From contig NZ_JAIFZS010000044.1 in assembly GCF_019710635.1 (NCBI RefSeq), positions 44,466-108,465 of the forward strand: a DNA stretch of 64,000 bases, written 5' to 3'. Both the position numbers and the translations under genes were made by a program. Position 1 is the first letter of the stretch. The number at the start of each line of letters is the position of its first letter. Positions 8,843 to 16,490 of the stretch are shown here, piece after piece. The DNA is from Mycolicibacterium xanthum. Its GTDB lineage: Bacteria; Actinomycetota; Actinomycetes; Mycobacteriales; Mycobacteriaceae. Under the pieces are notes generated by a model that was given only the letters and a program-made list of their open reading frames with translations, made no database searches and was not told the origin of the DNA.

Positions 8843-9758
8843 GCGGGACCCCTTGTGCGGCCATCCCGAAGCTGTACCGGATGTGGTCGGCGTGGCCGTC
8901 GGGCACCACGGGGAAGGCCATCGAACCGGTGGTGTCCCGGATCGCATCGATCTGCGCCCCGACCTCCTCGATGGTCCATGACGGCCGGTACACCCCCGGG
9001 GTCTCGGCGATGTAGGCCCGGGCGATCCGCCCGGCGATGGCGACGAGCATCTCCCCGGTGATCGAACAGCTTTCGTGCGCGAGCCAGCCCACCGCGGGAG
9101 CGACGAGATCGGCGCCCATCGGCGGATAGGCCGAAGTGTCCAGACCTTCGGCCATCCTGGTGACGGCTGCGGGAACGATGACATTGCACTTCACGTCCGA
9201 GGGTGCGCCCTCGATGGCGGCGACGTTGCTCAGGCCGATGATTCCCGCCTTGGACACACCGTAGTTCGCCACGTCACGGTTGCCGTAGAGGCCACCGATC
9301 GACGAGGTCAGCACGATCCTGCCGTAACCGGCGGCGCACATCTCCGGGAAGGCCTCGCGCACCACGTGGAAGGCGCCCCGCAGGTGCACGTCGAGCACCG
9401 CGTCGAAGTCGTGATACGACATCTCCGCGAGCGGGGCACGGCGGACGTTGCCGGCGTTGTGGATCAGGATGTCGATCCGGCCGAAGTTGTCCAGCGCGGC
9501 ACCGATGATCGCCCGGCCGCCCGTCACGGTCGCCACCGAGTCGGTGGAGAGCACCGCCTGCCCTCCGGCAGCGAGGATCTCGCGTACCACCTGGTCCGCC
9601 GGCCCCGAATCGGCGCCCTCGCCGCCGAGGTTGCCCCCGACGTCGTTGACGACGACCTTGGCACCCCGGGATGCGAGCAGCAGGGCATACTCGCGTCCCA
9701 GTCCCCGCCCGCCGCCGGTGATGACGGCGACCCGATCGTCGAACCTCAATTCGCTCAT
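8835..9758 (-). CDS. SDR-family dehydrogenase, MFE-2/HSD17B4-like
   Basis: A 307-residue short-chain dehydrogenase. The nucleotide-binding motif is GGGRGLGREYAL near residue 16, followed by the long insert NDVGGNLGGEG typical of the dehydrogenase domain of multifunctional enzyme type 2 ((3R)-hydroxyacyl-CoA dehydrogenases). The catalytic Tyr and Lys are in NYGVSKAG. The C-terminus runs about 50 residues beyond a classical 250-residue SDR. It overlaps the monooxygenase gene by four bases. Oxidation of a 3-hydroxyacyl-CoA is the likely role, although oxidation of a ring alcohol is also possible in this cluster. Confidence 0.9.
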   Translation of the reverse strand: MSELRFDDRVAVITGGGRGLGREYALLLASRGAKVVVNDVGGNLGGEGADSGPADQVVREILAAGGQAVLSTDSVATVTGGRAIIGAALDNFGRIDILIHNAGNVRRAPLAEMSYHDFDAVLDVHLRGAFHVVREAFPEMCAAGYGRIVLTSSIGGLYGNRDVANYGVSKAGIIGLSNVAAIEGAPSDVKCNVIVPAAVTRMAEGLDTSAYPPMGADLVAPAVGWLAHESCSITGEMLVAIAGRIARAYIAETPGVYRPSWTIEEVGAQIDAIRDTTGSMAFPVVPDGHADHIRYSFGMAAQGVPHG

Positions 9759-11614
9759 TTGGTTTCGAGGACCAGCCCGTCGAGATCGCCCTTGTCACGC
9801 CATTGCGCGATCAGTTCGTCGAACGCGTAGAACCCGGGCGAGTAGAAGTCGCCGAGGAATCCGCCGTTGTTCTCCGATGCCCCGCGGCCCTCGTTGTTGT
9901 AATAGCCGGGGGTGCAGGAAAGCTCGAACGCCGAGTTGTCGATCGCGAGTTCCCGCACGGTGTTGACCCAGTTGTCCTGGCCCTCTTGAGACGGCTCCAC
10001 CGTGATCGCCCCGCGCTTCTGCGCCTCGGCGATGATGTAGGCGATGTGCTCGGCCTGCTGCTCGAACATTGCGGTGGTGTTGGCCGACACGCCGCCCTGG
10101 ATGAACCCGAGATAGAACTGGTTGGGGAATCCACGGCTGGTCATCCCGTGCAGCGTCTTGTAGCGGTCGTGCCAGTAGTCGAACAGCGACAACCCGTCAC
10201 GGCCCTCGATGACGTCGACGGCGTACCGGCGGCTGATCTCGGTGGAGATCTCGAACCCGCTGGCGAAGACCACGCAATCGACCTCGTACTCGACGCCGTT
10301 GGCGACGATGCCCTTCTCCGTGAGTCGTTCCACGCCCTTGGACTCTGCGACGTCCACCAACGTCACGTTGGGCAGGTTGAAGGCGGGCAGGTAGGTTTCG
10401 CTCGAGCATGGCCGCTTACACATGAACCGGTAGTACGGCTTCAGCGCCTCGGCGGTCTCCGGATCCTCGACAACGCTTTCGACGCGGCGCCGCAGCCGCT
10501 CCATGATCTTGTAGTCCTCTTCTTCCCGGATCGCCATGATCTCTTCGAGGCTCAGCGAGGCGGGGTCCGGACTGGCCGCGATTCGCGCGGTCATGTTGCG
10601 GCCGAGTTCGGTCCAGAAGTCGCACACCAGATCCGGCTCGCCGAACACCACGCCGACGAACGGCGACCAGTTGTGGAAGTTGCGCTTGCGTTCCTCCTGC
10701 CAGCCCGGCTGCAGGGCAGCCGCCCACTCCGGATCGGTGGGCGTGTTGTCGCGCATGTCCACCGACGACGGAGTCCGCTGAAACACGAACAGCTGCTTGG
10801 CATCCCGGCCGAGATGCGGTACCAGCTGCACTCCGGTGGCGCCGGTGCCGACCAGGGCGACCCGCTTGTCGGCGAGCTTGTGCAGACCGCCGCTCGCGTC
10901 GCCGCCGGTGTAGTCGTAGTCCCACCGCGCCGAGTGGAAGGCATGCCCGCCGGCGTCCAGGTACTCCTTGATGCCCGGAATGCCGGGCAGCTTCGGCTTG
11001 TTGTAGGACCCCTGGGCCATCACGACGAAGCGAGCGCGGATGTCGTCGCCGCGGTTGGTCGTCAGCCGCCAGCGCTTGATCGACTCGTCCCAGCGCATCG
11101 TCTCCACCTGGGTGGAGAAGATCGCGCCGTCGTAGAGGCCGAAGTGTTTGCCCATCGCCTGGCAGTGTCCGAAGATCTCGGCACCGTCGGCGAACTTCTT
11201 GCTCGGCAGGAAGTCGAGTTCCTCGAGCATCGGGATGTAGCAGTAGGCGTCGTTGTCGCACTGGATGCCGGGGAACCGGTTCCAGTACCACACCCCACCG
11301 AAATCACCGGCCATGTCGATCACCCGGACGTCCTGGACGCCCGCCTTTTTCAGGTAGGCACCGGAGAGCAGGCCGGCGAAGCCACCGCCGAGCACCACGA
11401 CCTCGACGTCCTCGTCGATCGGATCACGTTCGGTGACCGGCGTGTACGGATCCACCTCGTAGAGCTCGGCCAGGTCGCCGTCGAGTTCGAGGTACTGCGC
11501 CGCGCCCTCTTTGCGCAGCCGTTTCTCACGCTCCTGGGCGTACTTGATCCGCAGCGCATCGATGTCGACGTCCTGCGGGACATCGGTGGGCCCACAGGGG
11601 TTCTCGGTGGTCAT
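9755..11614 (-). CDS. flavin-containing Baeyer-Villiger-type monooxygenase
   Basis: A 619-residue FAD/NADPH monooxygenase. It has two dinucleotide-binding sites, GGGFAG (76-81) and GTGATG (256-261). Between them FGGVWYWNRFPG and the HSARW block (227-231) match the His-xxx-Trp core of the Baeyer-Villiger fingerprint. Such enzymes insert oxygen next to a ketone to give an ester or lactone. The ATG at 11612-11614 has AAGGAGA upstream. About 70 extra N-terminal residues precede the first Rossmann motif, as in the larger BVMOs. A 23-bp-arm hairpin separates it from the upstream Rieske oxygenase gene, so its expression may be set partly on its own. Confidence 0.92.
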   Translation of the reverse strand: MTTENPCGPTDVPQDVDIDALRIKYAQEREKRLRKEGAAQYLELDGDLAELYEVDPYTPVTERDPIDEDVEVVVLGGGFAGLLSGAYLKKAGVQDVRVIDMAGDFGGVWYWNRFPGIQCDNDAYCYIPMLEELDFLPSKKFADGAEIFGHCQAMGKHFGLYDGAIFSTQVETMRWDESIKRWRLTTNRGDDIRARFVVMAQGSYNKPKLPGIPGIKEYLDAGGHAFHSARWDYDYTGGDASGGLHKLADKRVALVGTGATGVQLVPHLGRDAKQLFVFQRTPSSVDMRDNTPTDPEWAAALQPGWQEERKRNFHNWSPFVGVVFGEPDLVCDFWTELGRNMTARIAASPDPASLSLEEIMAIREEEDYKIMERLRRRVESVVEDPETAEALKPYYRFMCKRPCSSETYLPAFNLPNVTLVDVAESKGVERLTEKGIVANGVEYEVDCVVFASGFEISTEISRRYAVDVIEGRDGLSLFDYWHDRYKTLHGMTSRGFPNQFYLGFIQGGVSANTTAMFEQQAEHIAYIIAEAQKRGAITVEPSQEGQDNWVNTVRELAIDNSAFELSCTPGYYNNEGRGASENNGGFLGDFYSPGFYAFDELIAQWRDKGDLDGLVLETK

Positions 11615-11633
11615 GTGTCTCCTTGTTCCGAGC

Positions 11634-11682
11634 GATTTCGGTGTAGTTCGTCACGCCGAGCGTGACGAACTACACCGAAATC
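11634..11682. terminator. perfect 23-bp inverted repeat between the Rieske and BVMO genes
   Basis: The arms at 11634-11656 and 11660-11682 are exact reverse complements with a 3-base loop (CGA). The element starts at the stop codon of the Rieske gene (11681-11683) and ends about 20 bases before the BVMO start. There is no T-run, so it is either an actinobacterial intrinsic terminator/attenuator or an mRNA-stabilising stem inside the operon. Confidence 0.7.
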
Positions 11683-13066
11683 ACAACTCCTCGGGGGCTC
11701 CGGTGCCCATGTACTTGGACAGCTGGTGGTGCAGGTTGACGGTGCTGCGTTCGCGGTACGGATTCGGCATGGTGCCGGGGAATCCGGCGGACTTCATGCC
11801 CTGCTGCACGGCGGCCATGTTCGAGAAGTCCTGCGGCAGCACGGACCGCCAGTTCGGGTCCCCGGGCGGCGTGTACTCCCACTCGGTCTGCGGCTCTTCG
11901 TCTTTCGGGTACAGCTCGAAGACCGACACCTCGAAGATGCACTTGTCGGGATCGTAGCTCGGGTCGGGGCGAGCGCTGTAGCACAGCGCCACGGTCAGGC
12001 CCTGGCCGATCTGGAAGTTCGGGAAGATCTGCCACGCGGTACCGCTCTGCCCCAGGACGTCGGCCGGAATGGTCGGCCAGATGACCCCGCGCGCCTCGTC
12101 GTCACGGCGTGCCGAGGCCAGCCAGTGCTCGAGCACCTTGTCGGCGGGAGTGCCCTCGGGCAGTTCGTCGACGAGCCGTTTGGCGGCGTTCACCAGCGTC
12201 TCGGTGGTGGAGGTGTTGGTCTCCTCCATGGTGTAGACCTGCATCTCGGCGGTCGAGATCCGCGGATCGGCGCCGCTGCCGAGCCGAATCTTGGACTTGG
12301 TGGCCTCCATGTCCTCGGGAGCGTCGTAGCCGATGTTGCTGTGCTTGCCCTGTGCCTTGGCCCAGCCCTTGAACTCGCCGAACTTGTTGAACTCCGGGTG
12401 CGTCGTGAAGACGTGGTAGGTCTCGTTGAAGGCCTCCAGCGCCACCTTCCAGTTGCAGTCGAAGTTCAGCCACTTGCGCCACTTGAAGCGCATGTTCTCC
12501 AATCCGAACGGATCGAGGATCTTTGCGGCGGGGAACAGGTAGTCGGCCAGCGGTTCGCATTCGGGATCCATGTTGATCCACAACCAGCCGCCCCACGTGT
12601 CGACCCGCACGGGTGTCAGGTGGGTGTTCTCCGGCGTCAGCGCGCCCTGCCAGTCGTCCTGCTCGCGGATGTGCGTGCAAGCGCCGTCCAAACCGTATGT
12701 CCAGCCGTGGAATCCGCAGACGAACGACTTACGGGCCTTGCCCTTGGCGCACTTCGCACCCTCGGGGGTGTCGACCAGCCGACGGCCCCGGTGCATGCAG
12801 ACGTTGTGGTGCGCCGCGAACGCACCTCCCGAATCGCCGGCGGCCGTCCTCACGACGATGATCGAGTCGTCGAGGATGTCGTAGGTCAGGTAGCAGCCGA
12901 CCTCGGGCACCTCCTCGACCCTGCCGACCTGCAGCCAGACCTTGCGCCACAGCCGATCCCGCTCCGCGCGCGCGTACTCCTCGGAGACGTAGGCCTCCAC
13001 TGGGATGGTCATCGGCTCGGCGAGTTCTTCGGACGCGGACGTCTCGGATGCCTTCATGTCGGTCAT
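11681..13066 (-). CDS. Rieske non-haem iron oxygenase, alpha subunit
   Basis: A 461-residue ring-hydroxylating-oxygenase alpha subunit. The Rieske 2Fe-2S ligands are Cys90/His92 (CMH) and Cys117/His120 (CGFH). The mononuclear iron site is visible as NETYHVFTTH, with His218 and His223. Such enzymes hydroxylate aromatic, alicyclic or steroid rings using O2 and electrons from a separate ferredoxin/reductase, neither of which is encoded nearby. The start is the ATG at 13064-13066, with a strong AGGAGGT upstream that overlaps the stop of the SDR gene. It is the second gene of the leftward operon and probably performs the first oxidative attack. Confidence 0.94.
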   Translation of the reverse strand: MTDMKASETSASEELAEPMTIPVEAYVSEEYARAERDRLWRKVWLQVGRVEEVPEVGCYLTYDILDDSIIVVRTAAGDSGGAFAAHHNVCMHRGRRLVDTPEGAKCAKGKARKSFVCGFHGWTYGLDGACTHIREQDDWQGALTPENTHLTPVRVDTWGGWLWINMDPECEPLADYLFPAAKILDPFGLENMRFKWRKWLNFDCNWKVALEAFNETYHVFTTHPEFNKFGEFKGWAKAQGKHSNIGYDAPEDMEATKSKIRLGSGADPRISTAEMQVYTMEETNTSTTETLVNAAKRLVDELPEGTPADKVLEHWLASARRDDEARGVIWPTIPADVLGQSGTAWQIFPNFQIGQGLTVALCYSARPDPSYDPDKCIFEVSVFELYPKDEEPQTEWEYTPPGDPNWRSVLPQDFSNMAAVQQGMKSAGFPGTMPNPYRERSTVNLHHQLSKYMGTGAPEEL

Positions 13067-13076
13067 CGCTTACCTC

Positions 13077-13931
13077 CTAGAACCGTTTGATGGTGCTGCG
13101 GAATGTCTCGTCCTTGAGGAACAAGGACGTGTGGTCGGCGCCCAGATGGCTCCATTTGAGATTCAGGCCGCCGTCGACCAGCAGCGTCTGGCCGGTGATG
13201 TAGCCGGCCAGGTCGGACAGCAGGAACAGGATCGCTCCCGCCTGCTCCTCGGGTGTGCCGCGCCGGCCCATCGCGATGGCCTGGCGGTCGCGGTCCGGGT
13301 CGTCGTCGACGTACATGCGCGACGCCGCGGTCTCGGTGACCCCCGGCGCCACCGCGTTGACCCGGATCCCATCGGTGGCCAGTTCCACCGCCATGGTGCG
13401 GGTCATCGCGACCACCGCCGCCTTGGCCGTTCCGTAGGCGATGTGAAACGGCGCAGTGTTCATCCCGCTGATCGACGACACCGACACGATCGACCCGGGG
13501 TTGCCCTGCCCACGGATCTCCGCCGCCACCGCCTGGCTCATGAAGAACGCGGTCTCCAGGTTGGCGGTGAACAGCGCGCGCCAGTCCTCGCGGGTGACCC
13601 GGGTGCACGGCATCCACGTCGACGGTGCGGCGCCGCCGGCGACGTTGACGAGACCGTAGAGGTCGCCGTCGGTATGCCGGACCGCGTCGAGCACCGTGGC
13701 GATTCCGTCATCGGTGGACGCATCGGCCGAGACCGGCACGACCGACAGCCCCAGCTGCGCCAACGGGGCGACGTGCTCGTCGAGGTTCTCCCTGGAGCGA
13801 CTGACCGCGACGACCGTGGCGCCTGCTTCGGCTGCCATCCGGGTGACCGTCGTGCCGATGCCGCCGCCACCGGCACCGGACACCACCACGATGCGGCCGT
13901 CCAGCCGCACTGCCGTTCCGGCTTCGGTCAT
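13077..13931 (-). CDS. SDR-family oxidoreductase
   Basis: A 284-residue short-chain dehydrogenase and the first gene of the leftward operon. The cofactor loop is a Gly-rich variant, SGAGGGGIGTT, and the catalytic pair is in AYGTAKAA. The C-terminal end FLLSDLAGYITGQTLLVDGG is typical of the classical family. The ATG at 13929-13931 is preferred; a TTG six codons upstream would start inside the promoter palindrome. Oxidation of a ring alcohol to the ketone used by the Baeyer-Villiger enzyme is a reasonable but unproven role. Confidence 0.88.
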   Translation of the reverse strand: MTEAGTAVRLDGRIVVVSGAGGGGIGTTVTRMAAEAGATVVAVSRSRENLDEHVAPLAQLGLSVVPVSADASTDDGIATVLDAVRHTDGDLYGLVNVAGGAAPSTWMPCTRVTREDWRALFTANLETAFFMSQAVAAEIRGQGNPGSIVSVSSISGMNTAPFHIAYGTAKAAVVAMTRTMAVELATDGIRVNAVAPGVTETAASRMYVDDDPDRDRQAIAMGRRGTPEEQAGAILFLLSDLAGYITGQTLLVDGGLNLKWSHLGADHTSLFLKDETFRSTIKRF

Positions 13932-13937
13932 CGCATA

Positions 13938-13949
13938 TTGTCCGGACAA
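13938..13949. promoter_or_regulatory. candidate GntR operator, perfect palindrome TTGTCCGGACAA
   Basis: A perfect 12-bp palindrome lies seven bases upstream of the leftward operon's first ATG. Its core GTCCGGAC fits the GT-N-xx-N-AC layout of HutC-type GntR sites. The regulator encoded two genes away is of this subfamily. GCATATTG also occurs twice nearby (from 13934 and 13963). Confidence 0.55.
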
Positions 13950-14034
13950 ATAATCGTACTCTGCATATTGCAGAACACTATTCCGCAGTTGTTATCCAGC
14001 CGTCAAGGGCGATCTCAGCGGACTGGCGGCACTA

Positions 14035-14046
14035 TTGTCTGGACTA
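14035..14046. promoter_or_regulatory. second, imperfect copy of the operator (GTCTGGAC core)
   Basis: TTGTCTGGACTA keeps the outer GTC and GAC of the perfect palindrome 97 bp away and lies about 20 bp before the start of the rightward operon. Two such sites flanking a divergent promoter would let one regulator control both directions. The copy is only partly symmetrical. Confidence 0.4.
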
Positions 14047-14067
14047 AGCCTGGTTGATAACGTCCGA

Positions 14068-15654
14068 ATGATGAACGCCCGTTACGTCGCGCAGAACCCG
14101 TCCGCAGCCCAGGGTTGGCGGCTGGAGCGGGTGACCGCCCCCAGTCGGCTGTTCGGCGCGAACGGCCTGCGTACCGGCCCCGACGGGCGCGTGTACGTCG
14201 CCCAGGTCACCGGCAGCCAGATCAGCGCGGTGGACCTGAGCACCGGCGTGATGGACACCGTCAGCGCCAAGGGCGGCGACATCATCGCCCCCGATGACGT
14301 CGCCTTCGGCGCCGACGGCACGCTCTACGCCACCGAGGTGATGGACGGGCGGGTCAGCGCGATGGACACCAACGGGAACACCCGGGTGCTGCGCGACGAC
14401 CTGCCGTGCGCGAACGGCATCACCGTGCACCGCGGCCGGCTGTTCGTCGGGGAGTGCCGCGACGGTGGCCGGCTGATGGAGTTGCCACTCGACGGCGGCC
14501 AGCCGCGAATCCTGCTGGAGAACCTGCCCTCGCCCAACGCGATGGAGGTCGGCCCGGACGGGCTGCTGTATTTCCCGCTGATGACCGCCAACGAGATCTG
14601 GCGCATCGACCTGGACCGGCCCGGCGAGCCCGAGCGCGTCGCCGCCGAGCTCGGGGTGCCCGATGCGGTGAAGTTCGACTCCGACGGATACCTGGTGTCC
14701 ACCCAGGTCGCCAGCGGCCAGGTGTTGCGCATCGATCCGCGAACCGGCGAGAAGACCGTGCTCGCCCAACTCAACCCGGGCCTGGACAACCTGACATTCG
14801 TCGGGGACCGGCTGTTCGCGTCGAACTTCACCGGCGAGATCACCGAGATCCTGCCCGGTGGGCAGACCAGCACGCTGCTGCCCGGTGGGCTGAACTGGCC
14901 CCTGGACCTGACCGTCGCGGACGGCACGCTGTACGTCGCCGACGGCACCTACTTCTACGCCGTGACACCCGACGGTGGGCTGCAGACCGTCGGCATGCTG
15001 TTCTCCCCCGGTTACCCCGGCTTCCTGCGCGGGGTCACCGCGGTGTCACCCGGCGAGTTCGTGGTGACGACGTCGGGCGGCCAGGTCGCGCGCTACCGGC
15101 CGGAGGCCGGCGAAACCGATTTCCTGGCAACCGACTTCGACCAGCTCTACGGTGTGGCCGTCGACGACGGCGGCACGATCGTATTCGCCGAGCTGGGCAC
15201 CGGACGGGTGCATTCGCTGCGGTCGGGCGCGGTCGAGACGCTGGCCGGCGGGTTGCGCGAACCGGTGGGCGTGGCGTTCGACCCCGACGGCGCACCGCTG
15301 ATCGCCGAGTCCGGCGCCGGGCGCGTGGTGCGGCTCGCCGGCGGCGGGGTCGACACCCTGGTGGACGGCCTGCAGCGGCCACAGGGCATCGAGGTCGCCG
15401 ACGGGCGGCTCTACATCGTCGATGCCGGAGCCAAGGAGCTCGTCGAGTTCGACCTGGCCACCAAGTCGCGCACCACCATCGCCGCCGGCCTGCCCGTGGG
15501 CCCGCCGCCGGGGGTGGAGCCCAAGCCGCTGAAGGGCATGCCGCCGTTCTCCGGACCGCAGGGGCCGTTCGCCGGTGTCACCGCCGGCCCCGACGGCACC
15601 CTGTACGTCTCGGCAGACGGCGACGGCAGCGTGTTGGCGGTCCGCCGGACATGA
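14068..15654 (+). CDS. long SMP-30/NHL-type beta-propeller protein, possible lactonase
   Basis: A 528-residue protein made of repeated propeller blades, with many copies of a pattern such as GPDGRVYVAQ, GADGTLYATE and GPDGLLYFPL spaced about 40-50 residues. The SMP-30/gluconolactonase family hydrolyses lactones, and an upstream-encoded Baeyer-Villiger enzyme could supply one. At 528 residues it is nearly twice a single six-bladed SMP-30, so two propellers are likely. There is no signal peptide. The start is ATG 14068 or the adjacent ATG 14071; no clear Shine-Dalgarno is seen. It overlaps the regulator gene by four bases (ATGA). A purely structural or binding role is also possible. Confidence 0.8.
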   Translation: MMNARYVAQNPSAAQGWRLERVTAPSRLFGANGLRTGPDGRVYVAQVTGSQISAVDLSTGVMDTVSAKGGDIIAPDDVAFGADGTLYATEVMDGRVSAMDTNGNTRVLRDDLPCANGITVHRGRLFVGECRDGGRLMELPLDGGQPRILLENLPSPNAMEVGPDGLLYFPLMTANEIWRIDLDRPGEPERVAAELGVPDAVKFDSDGYLVSTQVASGQVLRIDPRTGEKTVLAQLNPGLDNLTFVGDRLFASNFTGEITEILPGGQTSTLLPGGLNWPLDLTVADGTLYVADGTYFYAVTPDGGLQTVGMLFSPGYPGFLRGVTAVSPGEFVVTTSGGQVARYRPEAGETDFLATDFDQLYGVAVDDGGTIVFAELGTGRVHSLRSGAVETLAGGLREPVGVAFDPDGAPLIAESGAGRVVRLAGGGVDTLVDGLQRPQGIEVADGRLYIVDAGAKELVEFDLATKSRTTIAAGLPVGPPPGVEPKPLKGMPPFSGPQGPFAGVTAGPDGTLYVSADGDGSVLAVRRT

Positions 15655-16490
15655 CGGCCACCAACGGTGATCATCGCTACCTGCAGGTGGCGCGCACCCT
15701 TCGCAAGGAGATCGTCGACGGGGTCTACCCGGTGGGCTCTCAGCTGCCCACCGAACACGAGCTGTGCCAGCGCTTCGCGGTCAGCCGCTACACCATCCGC
15801 GAGGCGCTGCGCCGGCTGCGTGAGGACAACCTGGTGTCCTCGCGCCCCCGGGCCGGCACCCTGGTGGTCCCCCGCCCCGACACGAATTCCTATGCCCAGG
15901 ACGTCATGTCGATCGACGACCTGCTGGCCTTCGCGCAGGGCGCCCGGTTCGCGATCGACACGAACGCGATGGTCACCGTCGATCAGAAGCTGGCCGAACG
16001 CACCGGCCTGAAACCGGGCACCGAATGGCTTGCCGTCACGGGATATCGGCGCACCGACGACGATTCGGCGCCGATCTGCCGGACCGAGTACTACATCAAC
16101 CGCAGCTTCGCCGCGATCGGCAGGCTGCTGCACCGGCACAGCGGACCGATCTTCCCGCTGATCGAGGATCTGTTCGGCGTCAGCATCGTGCAGGTGCACC
16201 AGGAGATCACCGCCGTCATGCTGCCGCCCGAGCTGGCGGGCCCGCTTCGGGTCGAGCCGGGCACCGCCGCCCTGCAGATGCAGCGCACCTACACCACCTC
16301 CGACGGTGCGATCGCGCAGGTGACCGTCAACACGCATCCGTCGTCGCGATTCCGGCACGCGATGACGATGCGCCGCGTGCGGGACGCACGATCAGACCTG
16401 AGTCGGGACGCACGATCAGACCTGAGTCGGGACGCGCAATCAGACCTGAGTCGAGACGCACAATCAGACCCGGGAAGAGAGGCACCGTGA
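15651..16490 (+). CDS. GntR-family transcriptional regulator, HutC/UTRA type
   Basis: A 279-residue regulator. The N-terminal winged helix includes QLPTEHELCQRFAVSRYTIR and ALRRLREDNLV (about residues 27-60). The rest is a UTRA ligand-binding domain that should sense a pathway metabolite. It sits between the propeller gene (four-base overlap) and an acyl-CoA ligase (GTGA overlap), so it is co-transcribed with the genes it probably controls. The last 36 residues are a fourfold repeat (RDARSDLS, RDARSDLS, RDAQSDLS, RDAQSDPG) encoded by a 24-bp tandem array. That tail is not part of the family fold and looks like a recent expansion. Confidence 0.92.
   Translation: MTATNGDHRYLQVARTLRKEIVDGVYPVGSQLPTEHELCQRFAVSRYTIREALRRLREDNLVSSRPRAGTLVVPRPDTNSYAQDVMSIDDLLAFAQGARFAIDTNAMVTVDQKLAERTGLKPGTEWLAVTGYRRTDDDSAPICRTEYYINRSFAAIGRLLHRHSGPIFPLIEDLFGVSIVQVHQEITAVMLPPELAGPLRVEPGTAALQMQRTYTTSDGAIAQVTVNTHPSSRFRHAMTMRRVRDARSDLSRDARSDLSRDAQSDLSRDAQSDPGREAP
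16381..16476 (+). repeat. four 24-bp tandem repeats in the 3' end of the GntR gene
   Basis: Units start at 16381, 16405, 16429 and 16453. The first two are identical, the third has two changes and the fourth is more diverged. Each contains TCAGACCTGA (TCAG-AC-CTGA), a small inverted repeat. The array ends 10 bp before the start of the next gene. Confidence 0.9.

Noticed and set aside
16381..16476. CRISPR-like short repeats
   Set aside because: The four units are directly adjacent with no spacers and lie in frame in a coding sequence. They are a tandem repeat, not an array.
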